Shown here: positions 22,945 through 33,873 of the stretch, piece after piece | Layout: every line of letters starts with the position of its first letter | Numbering within the stretch: position 1 is the stretch's first letter | NCBI GenBank assembly: GCA_029582165.1 | Contig: CM055876.1 | Coordinates: 13,660,501 to 13,724,500 of the forward strand | Length of the DNA stretch: 64,000 bases | DNA from: Portulaca oleracea | Lineage: Eukaryota; Streptophyta; Magnoliopsida; Caryophyllales; Portulacaceae | Direction of reading: 5' to 3' | Made by a program: the position numbers and the translations under genes | The notes under the pieces: model-generated | What the model was told of the DNA's origin: nothing | Database searches by the model: none | Seen by the model: the letters and a program-made list of their open reading frames with translations, nothing else

Positions 22945-22991
<47 letters not shown>
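22945..22991. repeat. (GA)n microsatellite
   Basis: About 23 GA units. The matching site in the other LTR (33425-33445) has about 10, so the tract changed length after insertion. Confidence 0.95.
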
Positions 22992-23001
<10 letters not shown>

Positions 23002-23418
23002 ACGCGTGTCACCAAGAGGCTGGGCAACAAATTGGCTTGCACAGGTAGTGGGTTTTACAATTGGGAGGAAAACGGTTACTGATTTTGGACAGAAAATATC
23101 AAGAAAACTGATGAAAAATTACCTGATGATGTCATTTATGTGACATCATCAACACCCAACAAAAATCTAAAATTAATAATATATCCCTGGAAAAATAATA
23201 GTAGTAAAACAGATAACAATCTCCCCCAACTGATAAAAAGATCTTACACCTGAAGTCCCAAAAATTCCTAACTGATGTTTTTAAGACTCTAAAAATTCTA
23301 ACGAAAACGCTCGCGGTCCTAAAAGCTCCGTGTGATCAACAGGTAATCATATAATAAAATAAAGTCATGTTTTTATCATTTTAACGGTATTTCTACTGAT
23401 ATTTTCCGGGGTTTTACA

Positions 23419-23542
23419 TCATTCCCCACTTAAGGAAGTTTCGTCCTCGAAACTTAAACTTACCACTACTCATGCATTTTATTCTCAAAAACTCGGGGTT
23501 TCACATCATTCCCCACTTAAAGAAGTTTCGTCCCCGAAACTT
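23419..23542 (-). other. polypurine tract and hairpin, duplicated
   Basis: Minus strand AAGTGGGGAATGA abuts the 3' LTR. Just 5' of it AAGTTTCG and CGAAACTT (23436-23455) pair around AGGA. The whole unit, including about 10 bp resembling the LTR start, recurs about 87 bp away with hairpin 23523-23542 and loop GGGA. The inner copy overlaps the last codons and stop of the pol frame. Confidence 0.8.
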
Positions 23543-24926
23543 AAGATGAGGGTATTTTGTGCGCATTTCTTCTTCGGTTTCCCAAGTGGCCTCCGTTGTG
23601 GTATGATTCGCCCACAATACCTTGACTAGTGGAACAGTCTTCCTGCGCAATTGCTTCTCCCTACGGTCCAAAATCCCAACCGGTTGTTCCTCGTAGGTCA
23701 GATCTTCCCTTAACTGCAACGGTTCTGGTTCAATCACATGCGAAGGATCTGCAACATATTTCCTCAGCTGCGAAACATGGAAGACATTGTGTACTCGAGG
23801 CAGATCCCCTGGTAACTCCAATTTGTAAGCCAATTCTCCTACGCGCTCCAAAATAGGGTATGGCCCAATGTACCTTGGAGTCAATTTTCCTGATTGTCCA
23901 AATCTCATGACGCCTTTTGTAGGAGATACCCGTAAGAACACATAATCTCCCACCTCAAACTCTAAGGGTCTTCTCCTTCGATCGGCATAACTCTTCTGTC
24001 GACTTTGTGCCGTCCTCATTCTATCCGTAATGATCCTTACCTTTTGGGTTGTGTGTTGGATCAATTCCGGACCAATAGTAAGAGCTTCATCAATGTCTTG
24101 CCAACACAATGGGGTTCTACATCGCCTCCCATATAATGCCTCAAACGGCGACATCCCAATACTAGCATGAAAGCTATTGTTGTAGGAGAACTCAATCAGG
24201 GTTAGCTCATCGTCCCATGATTCCTTAAAATCGAAAGCACACGCTCTCAACATGTCTTCCAAAGTCTGAATCGTCTTCTCGGTTTGCCCATCCGTAGCTG
24301 GATGAAACGCTAAAGTTGAGCTTAGTACCAAAAGCCTCTTGTAATTTCTTCCAAAAACCCGATTGAAACCTTGTATCTCTGTCTGATACGATAGAACTGG
24401 GAACTCCATGCAATCGCACTATTTCCCTAACATATATCTGAGCCAATTGATCCAGCGTCCAAGTGTTGACCATGGCAAGGAAATGTGCAGACTTGGTCAG
24501 TCGATCTATGATTACCCAAATGGTATTGTTCTTCCTCCTGGTTCTCGGAAGACTAGTCACGAAGTCCATAGATATCGAGTCTCATTTCCACTCCGGAATT
24601 TCTAGTGGATGCAACAGACCTACTGGTCTTTGATGTTCAGCCTTAACCCGCTGACAGGTCAGGCATCGAGATACGTAATCGGCCACTTCCTGCTTCATAT
24701 TGCTCCACCAAAAGGTTTGCTTAAGGTCCTTGTACAGCTTATTTCCTCCTGGATGTACCGAGTATGGAGTGTTGTGCCCTTCATCCAAAAATTTTTGTTT
24801 CAGTTCCTCCATATTAGGTACATATATCCGGTTATGAAATCTCAACATTCCATCCTCATGTATCACAAAACCTGGGGCTTTTCCTTGGGTCACCTCTTCC
24901 CTTATCTTTACCAACTGTATGTCCAA
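23501..24926 (-). pseudogene. integrase and chromodomain of the Tekay-type pol
   Basis: The N-terminal part has the integrase zinc-binding pattern (HNTPYSVHPGG then CLTCQ). Catalytic-core segments include [18 protein letters not shown] and SYNNSFHASIGMSPFEALYG. The C-terminal part has HNVFHVSQLRKY, then a chromodomain (YEEQPVGILDRREKQLR to TTTEATWETEEEMR). Breaks: a stop where a Trp is expected at about 24579, and a frame change at about 24310 just before HPATDGQTE. Integrase inserts the cDNA; the chromodomain is thought to direct insertion to heterochromatin. Confidence 0.9.
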
Positions 24927-24962
24927 CTCTTCGAAATTCTTAATTTCATCCAGAAGAGTCGG

Positions 24963-26638
24963 TTAGATCTCCATAGCATTCAACACAGCACCTTTCCCTG
25001 GAATCGTTATATTGAGCTCCAATCTTCTGAATTCCTCACATAGCTGATGTGGCAAGGTCACCAAATGATTCAGCGTAGGGTAAGGCCTTCGACTCAAAGC
25101 ATCTGCCACTACATTGGTCTTCCCGGGATGATATTGAAAATTGACGTCATAATCTTTCAGGAATTCCAACCACCTGGTTTGGCGAAGATTCAGCTCCTTC
25201 TGAGTGAAGAGATACTTCAAGCTTTGATGATCAGTGAAAATTTCGCAATGTACTCCATAAAGATAGTGCCTCCAGATCTTGAGAGCAAAGACTACTGTTG
25301 CCAACTCCAGGTCATGAGTAGGATAATTTTTTCATGAGTCTTCAATTGTCTTGAAGCATAGGCGATCACCTTCCCATTTTGCATAAGCACACACCCTAAC
25401 CCACCATGTGAGGCATCACTATAGATAACAAAGCCCTCGTTTCCTTGAGGCAATGTAAGAATAGGTGCCGAGGTGAGTCTCTGCTTCAACTCCTGAAAAG
25501 CCTTCTCACATTTGTCCGACCATACAAACTTCACAGACTTTCTAGTCAGATTGGTGAGAGGTGTTGCGATTTTGGAGAAATCTTGAACAAATTTTCGGTA
25601 GTACCCCGCCAAGCCTAGAAAACTTCTCACTTCCGTGGCATTTTTCGGAGTAGGCCATTTACTTACCGATTCAACTTTCTGTGGGTCCACTGCCACTCCT
25701 TCCTTAGAAACAATATGCCTGAGAAAAGCTACTTTCTCCAACCAAAACTCTCACTTGGAAAACTTCGCATACAACTCATTGACCCGTAAAGTCTCCAACA
25801 CCTTTCGCAAGTGTTGTGCATGATCCTCCTGCGTTCTTGAGTAGATCAAAATATCATCGATAAAGACCACAACAAACTTATCCAAGAAGAGTTTGAATAC
25901 TCTATTCATTAGATCCATAAAAGCGGCTGGAGCGTTAGTAAGACCAAATGGCATAACTACGAACTCATAGTGGCCGTATCGGGTCCGAAAAGCAGTCTTG
26001 GTAATGTCCTCTTCCCGGATCCTCAATTGGTGATACCCCGATCTTAGGTCCACCTTGCTGAAAACTGTAGCTCCCTTCAGCTGATCGAAAAGATCATCGA
26101 TGCCCGGTAATGGGTAACGGTTCTTAACCGTAATCTTGTTCATCTCCCGATAGTCGATACATAACCTCAAACTACCGTCCTTTTTCTTCACAAAAAGAAC
26201 CGGTGCGCCCCATGGAGAGGTGCCCAGCCGTATATATCCCTTCTCCATCAATTCATCCAGCTGTTTCTTAAGTTCTTTGAGTTCAGCTGGGGCCATCCTG
26301 TAAGGTGCCTTGGATATTGGAGCAGCTCCAGGCTCTAAATCAATGCAGAAGTCCACTTCCCGTTGTGGTGGCATCCCCGGAATTTCCTCAGGGAATACAT
26401 CTGGGTATTCTTGCTTTACAGGAATAGTTTCGAGAGATGCGCTCTCACCTATAGCATCCATAACATTGCACAAAAATCGTTCACACCCTTGTCCCATCAA
26501 CTTGTGAGCTTTTAAAGCGGAAATGATTCTCACTCCTCGAAGATGTCGATCATTGTAGTGGACCACCTTTCTCCCATTGGGACTCATTAAAGTCACTTTC
26601 TGCTTACAACAATCAATCTGTGCTTGGTATTTAGCCAA
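24963..26638 (-). pseudogene. reverse transcriptase and RNase H of the Tekay-type pol
   Basis: RT motifs are clear: [32 protein letters not shown], and the FIDDIL active site. RNase H follows with [23 protein letters not shown] and VVADALSRR. Breaks: an in-frame TGA at 25751-25753 where AKFSKCEFW-type proteins have Cys, a frame change at about 25325 after [10 protein letters not shown], and a TAA at 24963-24965. These enzymes copy the element RNA into cDNA. Confidence 0.92.
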
Positions 26639-27403
26639 TCAATCCATCCCCAAAATAACATCGAATTCCATCAACTCGAATTGGTGCAAGTCAGCATCAA
26701 ACTCTTGGTCGCCTATAATTATCGGGCAATTCTTATACAATTCTCCGCACCGTACTGACGCTCCCGTAGGTAAGGTCACCGACATAGTTTCATTTTCTTC
26801 AGAGGATGTTAGTTTAGTCTTCTCTACTATGTCAGGAGATATAAAGGAATGGCTAGCACCAAAATCAAACAGTGCATAAACATGATAAGAGCATAAAAGG
26901 AAAGTACCAGTGACAACATCCGCCTCGTTCTCAGCTTCTTCCCTCTTCATCACATAAACTCTACCTCCAGCATTGCGTGGCCCTTGCTGCTGACGAGGTG
27001 GTGGTGGTAGTGGTGGTAGCGCCCTGACCTGGTTGTTTCGATTTCCATGGAAAACTCCTGGGTTTGGGCGAGGTCTCCCGTGATTCCCAGGGTATTCGAT
27101 CCTGCGTTGATTGTTGGGTGGTAAAGCACCCCGATTTGTACCTCTAGTGTTACTCGATCCTCCTTCAGCTGAATGTGGGCAGTTCTTTATAATATGGTGA
27201 GGACTGCCACATTGATAACAGACCCTCCTGGTAGGGTTTCTACAATCTCTTGCATAATGCCCGGGCCTACCACAAGCCCTACAATTCACCGTATCGAGTT
27301 GTGGGGGTCGTCCATGACTTCCTTGCCACATATTGGGCCTGAACCTCTTGAAAGGAGGTGGTGGTTGAGGAACAAAACGAGGAGGTTCCTTCCTCTTGTC
27401 GAC
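26639..27403 (-). pseudogene. gag zinc knuckles and protease of the Tekay-type element
   Basis: Two CX2CX4HX4C knuckles (CRACGRPGHYARDC and CYQCGSPHHIIKNC) are followed by a Pro-rich linker and the aspartic protease. The protease active-site triad reads DFGA (in ALFDFGASHSFIS), where DSGA is expected; one C-to-T change explains it and should inactivate the enzyme. The frame ends at a TGA at 26636-26638 after VILGMD, where Trp is expected, and the same frame continues into RT. Confidence 0.88.
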
Positions 27404-28195
27404 CTATTTCGCCATTTGCGTTGTCCGATTACTTAGCACACGTTCGACATTGGCAGCCACCTCCAGCATATCCTGATAGGAGTTAAAAGTACACACCGAC
27501 AGTTTATCCTGGATGTTGTAATTCAGCCTATCCTCAAATCGGTTCATTTTCAATTTCTCATCAGCAATATAGATTGGTGCGAACCTCGATAATTCCATGA
27601 ACTTAGAGACATATTGCAGAACTGTGTTTCCCCCTTGTTGTAGTTCCAGAAGTTCCTTCTCTTTGGCTTTTTGGAGAGCCATAGGGTAGAACCGATTCCT
27701 CAGCATTTCTTTAAAGCGCTCCCAACCAAAGCCAGGTTCAGTTTGCCTTTCCTTCATACCCATCCACCACAGATCCGCCTCTCCCTTAAGATGATAAGTC
27801 GCAAAGTTCACCTTCCTGTTCTCAGGACACTGAATTGCCTCGAATATTTTCTCAACATCCCTTACCCATTCCTCAAAGATCTTGGGATCAATTACCCCGT
27901 TGTATGATGGGGGGTTTAAGTTGTTAAACTCCCGAAAAAGTGAAGACCCACCTTCCTTTTGTTGACTTGACATCAATTGGATCTGCTCGGATTGCCGAGC
28001 CATTATTTCCATTATCATCAATTGGGTTAAATCAGGCCCCGAGGTAGGGGTACCCTCCTGTTTGGATGGTGTCGCACCTTGTGCTGACTGTGCCGCAATT
28101 TCATAAAAAGGTGCGTATCGCTGCCTTAGCTCCACTGCAGGCGGGACTGATGGCAAAGGTGTTCCCTGAGGCCCTTTTCCGTTAACCTCGACCAT
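27404..28195 (-). pseudogene. gag of the Tekay-type element
   Basis: 263 codons from ATG at 28195 to an in-frame TAG at 27404-27406. It has the plant chromovirus retrotransposon-gag domain: FREFNNLNPPSYNG, FEEWVRDVEKIFEAI, KVNFATYHLKGEADLWW, WERFKEMLRNRFYP, and LRDLLEL-like LLELQQGGNTVLQYVSKFMEL. The stop falls between gag and the zinc knuckles, which continue in the same frame. Gag forms the virus-like particle. Confidence 0.9.
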
Positions 28196-28743
28196 TCTTT
28201 CGTAGGATTTCTAATCAGTCAACATAACACAACTATGAGTTAGTCCTTCTTTTCAAGTAATTTGTAATACCATGGTATAAACTCATTTCACACTATAACA
28301 AAATCAGATATACATAAGCACATGTAAACAAAATTATCATATTCCGTTACCTTGACAAATAACCAACAATTTCCAGAACTATAATGAACAAAAAGAAAAA
28401 AAAAAACATTTCATGACATCCCATACATTCATACTTTCCACACATCGTTCCTTTTCTTTCATACACCTCATACCATAGCCAGCATACTTCAGAAGATAAG
28501 CCAACTCATCATATTACTTCATCATAATTAAAACATACTCTTTACTCTGCCATAACAGATCATCCATAACATAGCATTCATAACATAGCATTCATAACAT
28601 AACATTCATAACATAACATTCTACCACATATGATACTCTTGCTACAAACAGATTCCTACGTACCAACATGCGATAAAGTAGCGAACATAAAACCGTAATC
28701 TCTCAAGTTATATACAAAACATGGGGAAGGGAATCTCGTAAAA
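28196..28743. other. spacer between extra ORF and gag
   Basis: AT-rich, no gene. Contains four tandem copies of a 14 bp unit (CATAACATAGCATT and variants) at 28565-28620. Confidence 0.7.
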
Positions 28744-29313
28744 CTAGATCTCGTGGCGTCTCCTAAGTCTCCTCTCGGCCTCCGGAATCCAACTCGGGTC
28801 GTCCGACTCTCCTCCAGAGTCAGAGTCTCCACTCGAAATCTCCACCGGATCCTCCTCGGGATCCTCGACAGGTTTCAACTCCTCCTCCGAATCCTCGTCA
28901 TCGCTCAGATCGGGAGGCGGTGCCTCGCTGAGGTCCACATCCATGAGGTCGGCAAGAGAGGCCTCCACCATGGTCTGGACCAGAGTGAGGATAGTCGGAG
29001 TTGCCGGCACTCGTCCGCACCACTGGCAGTCATGCAGCCAAGGTGCCTCCGGATCGGCTGGGGGGATAGGCTGTAGTAGCTGTGATGCACGGTAACCCCA
29101 TTTGGTGTCGCTGGTCATCATCATCAGCGGGAGGTTGACCATACTCCCCTCATGCCTCAGGCATGTGGTGTGCATGGGCACCTCCAAATGCAAATCGAAA
29201 TCAGGTATAATACGTTCCACGTAATTGGCGAGAAGCTCTTTGTCCTCCCTCCAAAACCCAATGTGGAACATGTCATCATCGATGTGGAAACTATGACGTA
29301 ACTCGGGATCCAT
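28744..29313 (-). CDS. extra ORF upstream of gag in the Tekay-type element
   Basis: An open 189-residue frame from ATG at 29313; the frame is open further up to 29397, but TTGTTTTAGCAG just before the ATG looks like a splice acceptor. The N-terminal half contains HIDDDMFHIGFWREDKELL and a CQWC pair (about residue 100). The last 60 residues are very acidic (Asp/Glu/Ser) with VEISSGDSD, resembling a SUMO-interacting motif, and end in a basic tail (ERRLRRRHE). It lies between the primer site and gag, where these elements usually carry only leader. I do not recognise the family. It is undamaged although gag-pol is broken several times. Confidence 0.55.
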   Translation of the reverse strand: MDPELRHSFHIDDDMFHIGFWREDKELLANYVERIIPDFDLHLEVPMHTTCLRHEGSMVNLPLMMMTSDTKWGYRASQLLQPIPPADPEAPWLHDCQWCGRVPATPTILTLVQTMVEASLADLMDVDLSEAPPPDLSDDEDSEEELKPVEDPEEDPVEISSGDSDSGGESDDPSWIPEAERRLRRRHEI

Positions 29314-29468
29314 GCCTGCTAAAACAACAATTGTGAGTTTCAAAAGAGCGAAACATAATGAAAAACTGACTCGACCCATCCCACCTACACTCAACACTCC
29401 GAGGGTAGCTTCCTAAGGTCTAAAGGTAACCATATACACTCCTAAGAGCTATCAGGTCGAAACCCAGA

Positions 29469-29480
29469 GCTCTGATACCA
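29469..29480 (-). other. primer binding site (initiator tRNA-Met type)
   Basis: Minus strand TGGTATCAGAGC, three bases after the 5' LTR end at 29484. Confidence 0.9.
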
Positions 29481-29483
29481 TTC

Positions 29484-32400
29484 TGTAATGCCCCAAAAAT
29501 AGAATACAAAACTTAATGGTCAAGGTCAAACATCTACTAAAATAAACAGCGGAAACTTCAACATACTTTTATTTACCTCGGGCGTTACTGTCGTACCTCC
29601 GAAGAGATACAAGGCAAGAAAGGATACTAACAACTGTTCATTAACCTCTTCAAATTAACAATAAGGCAACTTCAAAATTCTAAAACAACATAGTCTCAAC
29701 ATTAACTAAACTTCGATTTTAAAGTAAACTAGACTTTATTCTAACTTTAAGGTCCTCACTTCTATGTCCAAAACCCCATAAGCTACTGATCCGTACCTGA
29801 AAACAAAACAGTTCAAAAATGAGGGGGGAAACCTCAATAATGTCTACCCCTAACAGTCTAAAACCATTATACAATTCATTTCAAACTTTTGAGAGAAGCG
29901 GTAAAACAGTTCAACATTTCACAAAAGATTTTCAACAGTCAACTTATTCATTTCCAAATTTTATAGCGGGCGGGGCTTCCGTATTGCCCCTCGGAGTCAA
30001 AGACTCGCAAATCATACATATATCATTCCAACCACTTCCATAACAATCTCATTTCCAAAATTCCACAATTCACAATCTCATTTCACAATCTGGATGGCCA
30101 TCACAAAACTCATATCGATACTACCAGGCATAACCTGGTCTCTTGACAGCCCCTCTCATAGGTAACCACCTGATCTCAGAGGAAACTGCCCGAACCTGCA
30201 TTAAACTCGTATCCATTGATTTAGTCAGGTTAATAATTTCAGATCCAACCATACCCGTCCAAACCATTTCCAAAACCTAAACTTACAACATTAAAGCCAA
30301 AAGAATGTCCACAATTTAATAAAGCAAGGAACTTAACTTTCGCAGCAAATAGACAGTCTAGTTATAAGGTCCCAATCAGGATGCATGTTCCAAAACATAG
30401 TAAAAACACTTAAAACAGTTCAAGAGCATCCAATAGGGATTAGGGCATAGACATTACCTGCAGAAAATCACGTCACTCAGGAAACGCACACGGAGCTACT
30501 GGTTCGCTTCCTCGCTCGAACCTAATAATCGAAAGTTTCTAGAATCAAGACTCGCTCGCCAAAATAGCTAATTCATAAAACCTACCCTTTCCCAACTTAC
30601 CAAAACCTACGAATCACGTATTATGTGTAACTAATTATTAAAATACTAACATGAAGCATATGCCTTACTTTTCCAACTATATACTAAACGTGACTATTTA
30701 GACAAGAGGCTTACTTGAAGTTTCTCACATAACATGCTTCTCATTTTCATGTAGTACCTAGAACCCAACTTGAAATTTGCATGGCACTATTCACTATATT
30801 TACCAAAATGCCACTAGCCATGCATTTCACTTCAATAGGCCACTATTATCACATTTAATTAGTTACAACACATACTTAGGGTTCCTAACTTGTTGCTAGG
30901 TCTTATGAGACAACCTTACAAATACTTCACACGTGACAAAATAAATATACATGCCAAGGCATAGAACTTCAAGTCCACACACACTTATCACTATATAATA
31001 AGTTTGAAAAAAAACAAAGGACTCTTCTAGTATATATAGTGTATGTTTGGCCTAATTTCTAAAAAACAGTTTTTGCTTCTTAAAATCAGTTTTCTTAAAA
31101 GCTATTTTTTGGGAATTATTGAAGTGTTTGGCCTAGCTTATGACATAAGAGATTTAACTAAATTAAAGTGTTTGGCAAACCTAAACCCTAAACTTATGAT
31201 ATAAGTGCTTTTACTAAATTAAATTGTTAGCCTAACTTTTCAAAATTATCATTTATCTTTTTTAGAGTAAAATTATTATGTGATTATTTATATTTTTCTT
31301 TTTTCTTTTTTATTTTTTTAAATAGATTATCCTATTATAATTATAGTTATAACCTTATATTTATAATTATAATTATAATTATGTATGGTATTACTTAACA
31401 ATAAAATTCTTTAAATTAAATATTTATATATCAATAATTTACTAAATACCATCTTTATAGAAATAAGATAATTAAAAATATTTAAGAGTTTCAACATAAT
31501 CTTAAAATGTCCAACATAATATTAATTATTAAAGGTAATAATTAATATTATTAAAGGTTCTAGCATTATTAAAATATTTAAGTACCATATTTATAGGAAT
31601 TAGAATATTGAAATTATGGAAACTTATCACTATAGAATCTTATAGATTGAGCAGTTAGGAAGCAGAAGCAGCAATTTACTGCTCTGCTTTTGAAGCTGTT
31701 TTTGACCAAAATCGTTTTTGGAAAACAATTATTAGCTTATAAAAAATAATTGTTTGGCCTAGTTTGTGTTTTTTAAGCCCAAAAGCACTATCAAAAGCTT
31801 GGCCAAACAGACACATAATTTGGTAAAAGCAAGTAGTATAACCTAATAATCTCTTAGTCATAAAACAAGTTTCCATATAGTAACAATATTAAACTTTCCA
31901 CCAAAATTTGCTAATATTCCAACTTATACTTATCATATAAAAAAGACAATATAAATTATTGGATTACTCCAAGACTTGTAAGGTAAAGAGGTACTTTAAT
32001 ACTTGTATAAAAATACAGTTTCGAACATTGTAAATTTACGCTATTAGTAATACCAAGCTTGAAAAATCAACAAATAGTCATAACTTTAATATAATGTTAT
32101 AATAAACTTCCAAAATTACGATAAACTTAGTAAAATCATATGTACTAAACTAATTATTGGGATCTAATAGTAGCACTTCAAAATATAAAGTTCAAACTTT
32201 ACCAAGGGCCTACTAACATATAATTAACTTAATACTACGTAATAGTAATACCTTTTTTTAAAAAACATAAAATCAAGACCTACTATTATTATTTTCCAAC
32301 ATACTTTTTAAGATAAAAACCATCAAATATTACTTCAAAATATTACATACATAGTAATTAACCAACAATATAGATAATAATAATAACATGCTTTAAGCAT

Positions 32401-33425
32401 TAGGAAAATAATAATGTTACCAAATAATATGGAAAATTAATAACTTAAAATTATCGACAAGAATGGATAATATACTTGAAAGAAAACTAATATACAATAT
32501 AACATGATATTTTACACTACTTAACCCAACATTAATACATTAATAAACATGAGATATAACCATGGATACAAGCATTAAGATAACACACCTAAACATTTAA
32601 ACTAGGAGTAGTAACTAATCATACCCTAACATTACACTTAGCATTCTACATGTATTTATCCATTATTAACAATACATACACAAGTTTATCTACCCTAATA
32701 ACACACTAGTAATATAATAGCATGAATACACTAACCCTAACACAAATACACACATTAAACCACTCCTAATCATCAAGTTCTAAAACATCCATGTAATCTT
32801 TCATAATATTAACAATAAATAACTCTTAATAACCCATTAACTAACCCAAAATAGTGATTATGCTAAAAAAATATAGAGAGAGAAAATAAGAGTTTTAGGG
32901 CACAAACAATGGGTCCAAGCTAGAAAAGGTGGGGCCGGGGTGGTGCTCGGGGCGGTCGGAGTCCGGCTAGGTGGTAGCAGACACGGCGGAAAAGGTCCTG
33001 GCGGTCGTGGTCGTCGGTGGAAGCAACGGGACAGCAGCAGCAACCCTCGAAGGAAAAAAAAAACACCGAGGTCGACTTCACCTTCGCCGGCCGGGTCGTC
33101 GCGGTGGTTGGGCGTTGTCGGGTCCCGTGGCAGCTTAGGAGCGTCAGTGGTGGGGTGGTGGCGAGAGGTGGCGCTGCGGTGGTTGGAGATCACGGTTAGG
33201 GTAACTCAAGGAGTTTGGGTGGTGGTGCTTCGAGGTGTTCTGGGCGGCGATCCCGAGGTGCGGTGGCCGGAGGGAAAACGGAGGTGGCGCGGGGTCGAGG
33301 TACAGCGGCGGCAGGTGGTGGCGTAGGTTGTTGATCAGGAGGAAGAAGAAGAAAGATGGGTGAGGGAGGGTGGTTTCGTTCGTCCAGCAGCAGCATGCAC
33401 AGTACATATATGTACTGATTTTTAC

Positions 33426-33456
<31 letters not shown>

Positions 33457-33873
33457 ACGCGTGTCACCAAGAGGCTGGGCAACAAATTGGCTTGCACAGG
33501 TAGTGGGTTTTACAATTGGGAGGAAAACAGTTACTGATTTTGGACAGAAAATATCAAGAAAACTGATGAAAAATTACCTGATGATGTCATTTATGTGACA
33601 TCATCAACACCCAACAAAAATCTAACATTAATAATATATCCCTGGAAAAATAAGAGTAGTAAAACAGATAACAATCTCCCCCAACTGATAAAAAGATCTT
33701 ACACCTGAAGTCCCAAAAATTCCTAACTGATATTTTTAAGACTCTAAACATTCTAACGAAAACGCTCGCGGTCCTAAAAGCTCCGTGTGATCAACAGGTA
33801 ATCATATAATAAAATAAAGTCATGTTTTTATCATTTTAACGGTATTTCTACTGATATTTTCCGGGGTTTTACA
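29484..33873 (-). repeat. 5' LTR of the Tekay-type element
   Basis: 4390 bp. Matches 19764-23418 over its length except for a 776 bp insertion (31039-31814) and small indels. The spurious Pro/Arg-rich frames at 32858-33497 come from its GC-rich island. Confidence 0.92.
31039..31814. mobile_element. 776 bp TIR DNA element inside the LTR
   Basis: Absent from the sister LTR, which gives the empty site. Ends GTGTATGTTTGGCC and, inverted, GTGTCTGTTTGGCC. Flanked by ATA (31036-31038 and 31815-31817), so a 3 bp target duplication. TGTTTGGCCTA recurs at subterminal positions (31044, 31126 and 31750 areas). No transposase. Superfamily uncertain: 3 bp fits PIF/Harbinger-like elements, the TIR does not settle it. 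Confidence 0.8.

Larger units (their letters stand above)
19764..23418 (-). repeat. 3' LTR of the Tekay-type element
   Basis: 3655 bp, highly similar to 29484-33873 apart from the DNA-element insertion there and a longer GA microsatellite here (22945-22991). Confidence 0.92.
19764..33873 (-). mobile_element. Tekay/Del-type chromovirus, complete insertion
   Basis: 14,110 bp flanked by CTATG at 19759-19763 and 33874-33878. Minus-sense order: 5' LTR (33873-29484), primer site, extra ORF, gag, protease, RT, RNase H, integrase with chromodomain, polypurine tract, 3' LTR (23418-19764). LTRs start TGTAAAACCCCGG and end with GGGGC(G/A)TTACA. Long LTRs and a C-terminal chromodomain fit the Tekay (Del) clade of Ty3/gypsy. 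The coding region has several stops and frameshifts, so this copy cannot make its own enzymes. Confidence 0.92.

Noticed and set aside
22442..23143. Arg/Gly/Pro-rich frames on both strands, also at 32858-33497 and 18170-18698
   Set aside because: They lie in GC-rich LTR islands, overlap on both strands, and carry no domain.
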